Made by a program: the position numbers and the translations under genes
In this document: piece after piece, positions 6,450 through 10,841 of the stretch
How positions within the stretch are numbered: position 1 is the stretch's first letter
Layout: each line of letters starts with the position of its first letter
The notes under the pieces: generated by a model
Told to the model about the DNA's origin: nothing
Seen by the model: only the letters and a program-made list of their open reading frames with translations
The model's database searches: none
Origin: an uncultured Oscillospiraceae bacterium
GTDB lineage: Bacteria > Bacillota > Clostridia > Oscillospirales > Oscillospiraceae
Reading direction: 5' to 3'
Assembly (NCBI GenBank): GCA_934565415.1
Contig: CAKTHQ010000055.1
Span: 1-10,841, forward strand
DNA: 10,841 nucleotides

Positions 6450-7736
6450 TCAGGCTTTCAGAGAATTCAGAGCCTGATCCAGGTCTGCAATGATGTCATC
6501 GATGTGCTCGGTACCGATGGACAGGCGGACGGTGTTCTGGTAGATGCCTACGTTTGCCAGCTCCTCGTCGGTCAGCTGGGAGTGGGTGGTGGAGGCGGGG
6601 TGAATCACCAGGCTCTTTACATCAGCCACATTGGCAAGCAGAGAGAAGATTTTCAGGTTGTCGATGAACTTGAAGGCCTCTTCCCTGCCACCCTTAATCT
6701 GGATAGTGAAGATGGAAGCGCCGCCGTTGGGGAAGTACTTCTCATACAGGGCGTGATCCGGATGGTCCGGCAGGCTGGGATGGTTGACCTTTTCTACCAG
6801 AGGATGCTTGGTCAGGAATTCCACTACCTTCTTGGTGTTCTCCGCATGGCGCTCCAGGCGGAGGCTCAGGGTTTCGGTGCCCTGGAGCAGCAGGAAAGCG
6901 GCAAAGGGGCTGATGCAGGCACCCTCATCCCGCAGCAGGATGGCCCGGATATAGGTAGCGAAGGGAGCGGCGGCGGCAGCCTGGCTGAACCGGACGCCGT
7001 GGTAGCTGGGGTTGGGCTCGGAAATCCAGGGGTAGCGGCCGCTCTTGTCCCAGTCGAAGGTACCGGCATCTACGATAACGCCGCCCAGGGTGGTGCCGTG
7101 GCCGCCGATGAACTTGGTGGCGGAGTGGACCACGATGTCTGCGCCGTGCTCAATGGGGCGGATCAGGTACGGGGTGCCGAAGGTGTTATCGATGACCAGG
7201 GGCAGGCCGTGGCGATGGGCAATCTCCGCAATGGCGTCGATGTCGGGAATGTCGGAATTGGGGTTGCCCAGGGTCTCAACGTAGATTGCCTTGGTGTTCT
7301 CCTGAATGGCGCCTTCTACTTCGGCCAGGTCATGGGCATCTACAAAGGTAGCGGTGATGCCCCACTGGGGGAGCGTATGGGCCAAGAGGTTACTGGTGCC
7401 GCCGTAAATGGTCTTCTGGGCGACGATGTGCTCACCCTGCTTGCACAGAGCCTGGATGGTGTAGGTAATGGAAGCGGCACCGGAGGCCACGGCCAGGCCG
7501 GCATTGCCGCCTTCCAAAGCGGCGATGCGCTTCTCAAATACATCCTGGGTGGAGTTGGTCAGACGGCCGTAGATGTTGCCGGCGTCCGCCAGGCCGAAAC
7601 GGTCGGCAGCGTGCTGGGAGCTGTGGAACACATAAGAGGTGGTGGCGTAAATAGGTACCGCACGGGCATCGCTTGCGGGATCGGCCTGCTCCTGACCAAC
7701 GTGGAGCTGCAGAGTTTCAAAATGATAATCAGACAT
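6450..7736 (-). CDS. metY: O-acetylhomoserine aminocarboxypropyltransferase/sulfhydrylase
   Basis: This 428-residue enzyme belongs to the Cys/Met metabolism PLP-dependent family, and its length and N-terminus (FETLQLHVGQ) are typical of MetY. YGRLTN at 56-61 contacts the PLP phosphate of the neighbouring subunit. ASGAAS at 84-89 is the phosphate-binding loop, and D183 in VIDNTF pairs with the pyridine nitrogen. K208 in SATKFIGGHG is the Schiff-base lysine. The expected reaction joins O-acetylhomoserine with sulfide (or methanethiol) to give homocysteine (or methionine) in the cytosol; it feeds methionine synthesis by direct sulfhydrylation. A GAGG core (7746-7749) precedes the ATG by 9 nt. 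The gene has its own promoter at 7793-7820 and no SAM riboswitch or T-box fold that I can see in the roughly 50-nt leader. Downstream lie a hairpin, the symporter remnant and LysR. Confidence 0.95.
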   Translation of the reverse strand: MSDYHFETLQLHVGQEQADPASDARAVPIYATTSYVFHSSQHAADRFGLADAGNIYGRLTNSTQDVFEKRIAALEGGNAGLAVASGAASITYTIQALCKQGEHIVAQKTIYGGTSNLLAHTLPQWGITATFVDAHDLAEVEGAIQENTKAIYVETLGNPNSDIPDIDAIAEIAHRHGLPLVIDNTFGTPYLIRPIEHGADIVVHSATKFIGGHGTTLGGVIVDAGTFDWDKSGRYPWISEPNPSYHGVRFSQAAAAAPFATYIRAILLRDEGACISPFAAFLLLQGTETLSLRLERHAENTKKVVEFLTKHPLVEKVNHPSLPDHPDHALYEKYFPNGGASIFTIQIKGGREEAFKFIDNLKIFSLLANVADVKSLVIHPASTTHSQLTDEELANVGIYQNTVRLSIGTEHIDDIIADLDQALNSLKA

Positions 7737-7769
7737 GGGTATGTACCTCGTTTCTGTAAATTTTCAAGT

Positions 7770-7783
7770 GGTTCTTTGGAACC
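7770..7783 (-). promoter_or_regulatory. Perfect palindrome just downstream of the metY promoter (possible operator or leader hairpin)
   Basis: On the minus strand GGTTCCAAAGAACC has perfect 5-bp arms GGTTC/GAACC around CAAA. It starts about 10 bp past the -10 box, so it lies at about +3 to +17 of the transcript. A repressor bound here would block initiation; alternatively it is a small 5' mRNA hairpin. The regulator is unknown. Confidence 0.5.
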
Positions 7784-7792
7784 GATGGGGCT

Positions 7793-7820
7793 ATTATATC
7801 CCAAGTACGCAAGAAGTCAA
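7793..7820 (-). promoter_or_regulatory. Sigma-A-type promoter of metY
   Basis: On the minus strand the -35 box TTGACT (7815-7820) and the perfect -10 box TATAAT (7793-7798) are separated by 16 bp. Transcription should begin near 7786, giving a leader of about 50 nt. It is divergent from the germination operon. Confidence 0.85.
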
Positions 7821-7893
7821 TACGGCGAAAACCATGACTGGCTATAAGCATGGATAATAACAAAAAAGGGGCGGAGGTAAACCGAAAGGCTTT

Positions 7894-7924
7894 TGGACAG
7901 GAAAACCGAGTAATTGCGTATAAT
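7894..7924 (+). promoter_or_regulatory. Candidate promoter of the germination operon
   Basis: A perfect TATAAT (7919-7924) lies about 40 bp before the ATG at 7965, with TGGACA (7894-7899) 19 bp upstream of it. The spacing is long for sigma-A. GerA-type operons are commonly read by the forespore factor sigma-G, but I could not find a convincing sigma-G pair. A TTG at 7914 in the same frame lies inside this promoter and is not used as the start. Confidence 0.4.
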
Positions 7925-7964
7925 TTTTGCCGGCACCGGACACACTACCTGGGAGGTGAAGGTC

Positions 7965-9392
7965 ATGTATTTTGGGGAAGTGAACGACGGCAATATACGG
8001 CAAATCTTCCGGGACGCCGGAGATTTTATTGTCAGACCTTTGATCTGCGGAAGATTTACGCTGTATGCCTATGCCATCGACGGCCTGACCTCCGGTGCGG
8101 ATACTTCGGAATATGTGATAAAGCCCATTACGGATAATCTGCGGGGGGAGACCATCCAGGCGCTTTATACGTCGGCGCTCCGGGGAAATGTCTACAACAG
8201 TGTGGCGGATCCCTGTCGGGATTTGGATACGGTGGCCATGAAGCTGGTAAACGGGTTTTGCGTGATTCTCTTTCCCGAGGCGGGGGCCATTGCGTTTGAG
8301 GTCAAAACCGGTGAAAAGCGGGGTATTTCTCCGCCGGAGGTGGAAAATACGGTCAAGGGACCGAAGGATGCCTTTGTAGAGACGGTCCGGACCAATACCA
8401 GCCTCCTGCGCCGCCATCTCCGCTCTCCGGAGCTGCGGCTGTATGAGACCCGGGTGGGGAAAAGGAGCCTCACCAATGTGACGGTTGCCTACCTGGATGG
8501 AATCACCAATCCAAGCCTGGTGGAGCGAATGAAAGGGCGGCTCAAATCCATCCGTTTGGAGGATTTCCTGTCCCCCGGGGCGGTGGAGGAGGCGGTGACC
8601 GGTTCCCGGAAGACGGCGTTTCCCCTAATTCAATATACGGAGCGGGCGGATAAGTTCTGCGCGGGACTTTTGGAAGGCCGGGTGGGGCTGCTGGTAGACG
8701 GAATTCCTCTGGGATATCTGGCTCCGGCGGACCTGGGGTATCTGATGGAGAGCCAGGAGGACTGGAGTCGGGACTACATCAGCGCCTCCTGCCTGCGTCT
8801 ATTGCGCTATGGGGCGCTTCTTATGAGTCTGCTGCTTCCGGGATTGGCCATTGCACTGGCGGCGTTCCATCAGGAAATGATTCCCTTGCCGCTGCTGCGG
8901 GCCATTATCGAAAGCAAGAAAAACGTGCCCTTCTCGGCTACGGCGGAGGTTCTGGGACTTTTAATCGCATTTGAGCTGCTGCAGGAATCCGGCATCCATC
9001 TGCCCCAGGCCATAGGTCAGTCGGTGTCTACCATTGGGGGGATCGTGGTTGGAACGGCTGCGGTGGATGCGGGATTGGTGTCTCCGGGGGCATTGATTGT
9101 AGTAAGTATTGCCGGTGTCTGCGGCTTCGTGCTGCCAAACCGGGACCTGGCAGAGGGAATTCGGGTATGGCGGTTCGGTCTGTCAGTGCTGGCGGCCTGC
9201 GCCGGATTGTTTGGCCTGACGGCGGGGTTCGGAGCGCTGATTATCCATCTATCCGGATTGAAGTGTTTGGATGTGGCCTATTTGGCCCCCTTTGAGATGC
9301 CGGGAGATGCAGATATTTTTCGGAGCAGAGTGACGGAAGATAAGCTGCGGGATAAGCGGCTCCATCCGGAGAATCGGAGAAAGCAGTCATGA
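7965..9392 (+). CDS. GerA family spore germination protein, A subunit
   Basis: This 475-residue protein is full-length for the family. The soluble N-terminal part (1 to about 275) contains [20 protein letters not shown] at 173-192 and [12 protein letters not shown] at 219-230, both hallmark motifs. The membrane part (about 276-440) has around five TM helices and the signature [11 protein letters not shown] at 301-311. It continues with [19 protein letters not shown] at 341-359 and [12 protein letters not shown] at 373-384. In GerA receptors the A subunit sits in the inner spore membrane and is thought to form an ion channel gated by nutrient germinants. GGAGG at 7952-7956 supports the ATG at 7965. 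The stop overlaps the next start (ATGA at 9389). SpoVAF is a close paralogue, but no spoVA genes are nearby. Confidence 0.93.
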   Translation: MYFGEVNDGNIRQIFRDAGDFIVRPLICGRFTLYAYAIDGLTSGADTSEYVIKPITDNLRGETIQALYTSALRGNVYNSVADPCRDLDTVAMKLVNGFCVILFPEAGAIAFEVKTGEKRGISPPEVENTVKGPKDAFVETVRTNTSLLRRHLRSPELRLYETRVGKRSLTNVTVAYLDGITNPSLVERMKGRLKSIRLEDFLSPGAVEEAVTGSRKTAFPLIQYTERADKFCAGLLEGRVGLLVDGIPLGYLAPADLGYLMESQEDWSRDYISASCLRLLRYGALLMSLLLPGLAIALAAFHQEMIPLPLLRAIIESKKNVPFSATAEVLGLLIAFELLQESGIHLPQAIGQSVSTIGGIVVGTAAVDAGLVSPGALIVVSIAGVCGFVLPNRDLAEGIRVWRFGLSVLAACAGLFGLTAGFGALIIHLSGLKCLDVAYLAPFEMPGDADIFRSRVTEDKLRDKRLHPENRRKQS

Positions 9393-9838
9393 AAAAATGG
9401 GTTTTGGCCCTGGCGGCCTTGATTTGGTTTACCCCGGTAAAAGGGACGGATGTGGGAAAGCTCCTGCCTGTGGAGCTGGTCAGTCTGCGCCGGGAAGGGG
9501 GAAAACTGCGGGCAGATACGGATACCGGTGACTTTGGTATGGGAATGACCCTGGAAGAGACAATGGAGGATCTTAGACGAAAGGCACCGGGAGAGATTTT
9601 CCTGGAAACGGCAGATTATCTGCTGCTTTCCGCAGACAGCAGGGAGGCATGGCCGGAGTTAATCGCATATTTTCGGCCGGGAACCATGGTATATCTGATG
9701 GAGGAGCCCCTGGAGCCGGAGAAGACGGCCCGGTATCTGCGTACAAGGAGAGCTGGACTTCCGCTGAACCGGATGGAGGATGCCGAAAAAATCCCGGTTA
9801 TCAAAGAGGCAGAAGGAAGGGTGGAGCTTGCGGAGTAA
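9389..9838 (+). CDS. Short secreted GerC-like germination protein without lipobox
   Basis: This 149-residue protein has a signal-like N-terminus ([19 protein letters not shown], about residues 1-19). The rest is a small mixed alpha/beta domain. Its order resembles the N-terminal domain of Ger(x)C subunits: a substrate-like strand [15 protein letters not shown] (28-42), the G-G-T-LEE helix start at 50-60 ([11 protein letters not shown]), and a later strand [12 protein letters not shown] (73-84). Normal GerC proteins are lipoproteins of about 350-400 residues. Here no Cys follows the hydrophobic segment, and the two later domains are absent. It lies exactly between A- and B-like subunits and is translationally coupled to the A subunit, which supports a C-subunit-like role. 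The homology call is by pattern and context only; it could be an unrelated small secreted protein. Confidence 0.6.
   Translation: MKKWVLALAALIWFTPVKGTDVGKLLPVELVSLRREGGKLRADTDTGDFGMGMTLEETMEDLRRKAPGEIFLETADYLLLSADSREAWPELIAYFRPGTMVYLMEEPLEPEKTARYLRTRRAGLPLNRMEDAEKIPVIKEAEGRVELAE
9813..9820 (+). promoter_or_regulatory. Ribosome binding site deciding the TTG start of the GerAB-like gene
   Basis: AAGGAAGG lies 7 nt before the TTG at 9828. The upstream ATG at 9780 has its purine run directly against the start codon with no spacer and would force a 59-nt overlap. The TTG is therefore preferred. Confidence 0.6.
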
Positions 9839-10667
9839 ACAGTGGCTATGGTTCCCAGCGGTTTCGGCGGCGGCTATTTTCCAAACGGCGGGCGGAACCC
9901 CGTGGGTGGAAACGGCTTTGACGGCGCTTCTGGCTCTTGGACTGCTGCAGATACCGAGAAGTGAGAACTTACCTGGGTGGCTGGAAGCGGTGCGAAGCCT
10001 GTGGAACGGCATAATTTTGGCGCAAGTACTGCATTGGGCCTCCGGCTATTGGCAGGAGGCACCTGCCTGGGCGGCGGGGACCCTATTGCTGCTTGGTGTC
10101 TGGCTGGCAGCCAAGGGAGAAGAGGCATTCGTAACAGTCTCGTCGGTTCTCGGTTTACTGCAGCTTATTTTAACCGGTGCGGTGCTTGCGGCAGCACTTC
10201 CTAAGGTGCAGCCGGAAAACTGGGCGTGGAAAATGCCAGCAGGAAATGGCTGGCTGCTGACGGTTATGCTGCTTCCGGGATTATCGCAGGAACGGAAGAG
10301 CCTTGGCCCGGGACTGTGGGCGCTTGCCATTAGCCTGTTTACAACCGGTGTCCTCCCCCACAGTGTGCCGAGGGCATATTATGAAATGAGTAAAAGCTTA
10401 TCCTTGCTCGGCAGTATCCGAAGGATGGAGAGCCTGGCGGCGGTGGGGCTCACGCTGGGCTTCCTGCTGCTGAGCGGACACCTGGTAAGGAGCGGAAAAA
10501 ACGAAAATCGGCTTATCGCAGCAGCGGCGGCAGGAATCCTATTTTGCAGTCCGCTCCGGATTGGGGAGATGTGGGCGGCAATTGGCTCCACAATCATATG
10601 GATTATTCTCCCACTTTTCCTGTATTTATATGAAAAACATGAAGAATCCATGGAAAAAAGAAAATAA
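9828..10667 (+). CDS. Short GerAB-like spore germination membrane protein
   Basis: This is a 279-residue, strongly hydrophobic protein with about eight probable TM helices; the first covers about residues 6-20 and the last about 252-268. The GerAB subunit (amino acid/polyamine transporter superfamily, usually about 360 residues and ten helices) is thought to bind the germinant. The segment VLPHSVPRAYYEMSKSL then SIRRMESLAAVG (175-207) matches the GerAB pattern of a helix break followed by an (I/L)xR(L/M)E motif before the next helix. The starting [16 protein letters not shown] resembles the usual first helix. The TTG start gives an 11-nt overlap with the preceding gene; an ATG at 9780 would add 16 residues. 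The C-terminus is a charged tail. The family call is moderate, strengthened by the A-C-B-like gene order. Confidence 0.7.
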   Translation: MRSKQWLWFPAVSAAAIFQTAGGTPWVETALTALLALGLLQIPRSENLPGWLEAVRSLWNGIILAQVLHWASGYWQEAPAWAAGTLLLLGVWLAAKGEEAFVTVSSVLGLLQLILTGAVLAAALPKVQPENWAWKMPAGNGWLLTVMLLPGLSQERKSLGPGLWALAISLFTTGVLPHSVPRAYYEMSKSLSLLGSIRRMESLAAVGLTLGFLLLSGHLVRSGKNENRLIAAAAAGILFCSPLRIGEMWAAIGSTIIWIILPLFLYLYEKHEESMEKRK

Positions 10668-10727
10668 AAAGAAATTCTTAAAAATTTCAAAAAAGCTATT
10701 GACAAAATGTGGATCTCGTGTTAATAT
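10661..10727 (+). promoter_or_regulatory. Strong rRNA-type promoter with UP-like tract
   Basis: A perfect TTGACA (10699-10704) and TAATAT (10722-10727) are separated by 17 bp. The 35-40 bases before the -35 box are almost entirely A and T with phased A runs, as in UP elements of rRNA promoters. The tract starts at the stop codon of the GerAB-like gene. Transcription would begin near 10734. Confidence 0.85.
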
Positions 10728-10733
10728 ATCCAA

Positions 10734-10841
10734 GCTTTCGCGAGAGACTTCAACAGAAAGCGACCGTCTGTACCTTGTAAATTGAATAACGTTAAGACGA
10801 ACTAATTAACACCTTGGACAATTAAATGGAATTGTTTAAGC
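10734..10841 (+). other. Leader of a ribosomal RNA operon (16S expected beyond the window)
   Basis: The transcript starts with a possible GCTTTC/GAAAGC stem (10734-10739 with 10756-10761). A boxA-like stretch TGTACCTTGTAAATTGAATA follows at 10769-10788. The order of hairpin, boxA-like site and then about 50 AT-rich bases is typical of Clostridia rRNA leaders. The mature 16S start is not reached, so this assignment is by pattern. A tRNA operon with a similar leader is the main alternative. Confidence 0.7.

Noticed and set aside
6180..7847. Plus-strand 555-codon open frame
   Set aside because: Antisense to metY, whose PLP-enzyme motifs are unmistakable. The Gly/Gln/Val-rich product arises from metY codon bias on the other strand.
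7914..7964. TTG start of the GerA A subunit at 7914
   Set aside because: The TTG sits next to the -10 box TATAAT, so it would be upstream of the transcript start. GGAGG before the ATG at 7965 is the better site.

Overview
The window looks like chromosomal DNA from a spore-forming, fairly GC-rich gut-type member of the Clostridia, most likely Oscillospiraceae/Ruminococcaceae. This placement is an inference. It rests on Firmicutes-style AGGAGG ribosome binding sites, sigma-A promoters with TTGxxx/TATAAT boxes, a GerA-type spore germination operon, and intergenic REP-like repeats of a type I associate with that family.

Layout. (1) Bases 1-243 hold the edge of a dispersed repeat, then a clear promoter at 146-174. 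(2) A plus-strand operon runs from 244 to 4266: a CE4-type polysaccharide deacetylase, a family 2 glycosyltransferase, a four-TM CapD/PglF-type nucleotide-sugar 4,6-dehydratase, and a GNAT acetyltransferase overlapping the dehydratase by 4 nt. It ends at a terminator hairpin at 4271-4300. It fits surface-glycan or nucleotide-sugar modification. (3) Bases 4267-4824 carry no convincing gene. They hold a REP-like hairpin, a roughly 195-bp imperfect inverted-repeat element, and a run of short GC palindromes; modules of this mosaic recur in the same order at bases 1-78. (4) On the minus strand, metY (O-acetylhomoserine sulfhydrylase, 6450-7736) is read from its own promoter. It is followed by a dicarboxylate/amino-acid:cation symporter gene that has lost its middle and its C-terminal end, and by a LysR-type regulator whose start overlaps the symporter stop. 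(5) Divergent from metY, a plus-strand germination operon (7965-10667) encodes a full-length GerA A-subunit, a very short secreted protein resembling the N-terminal domain of a GerC subunit but lacking the lipobox cysteine, and a short GerAB-like membrane protein. (6) From about 10661 to the end lie an AT-rich UP-like tract, a strong promoter (TTGACA-N17-TAATAT) and a boxA-like leader. These are typical of a ribosomal RNA operon whose 16S gene should begin just beyond the window.

I did not find a clear, wholly new multi-gene system. The most unusual points are the in-frame-deleted symporter coupled to LysR, the reduced germination operon with a lipobox-less C subunit, the palindrome just downstream of the metY promoter, and the mosaic repeats.
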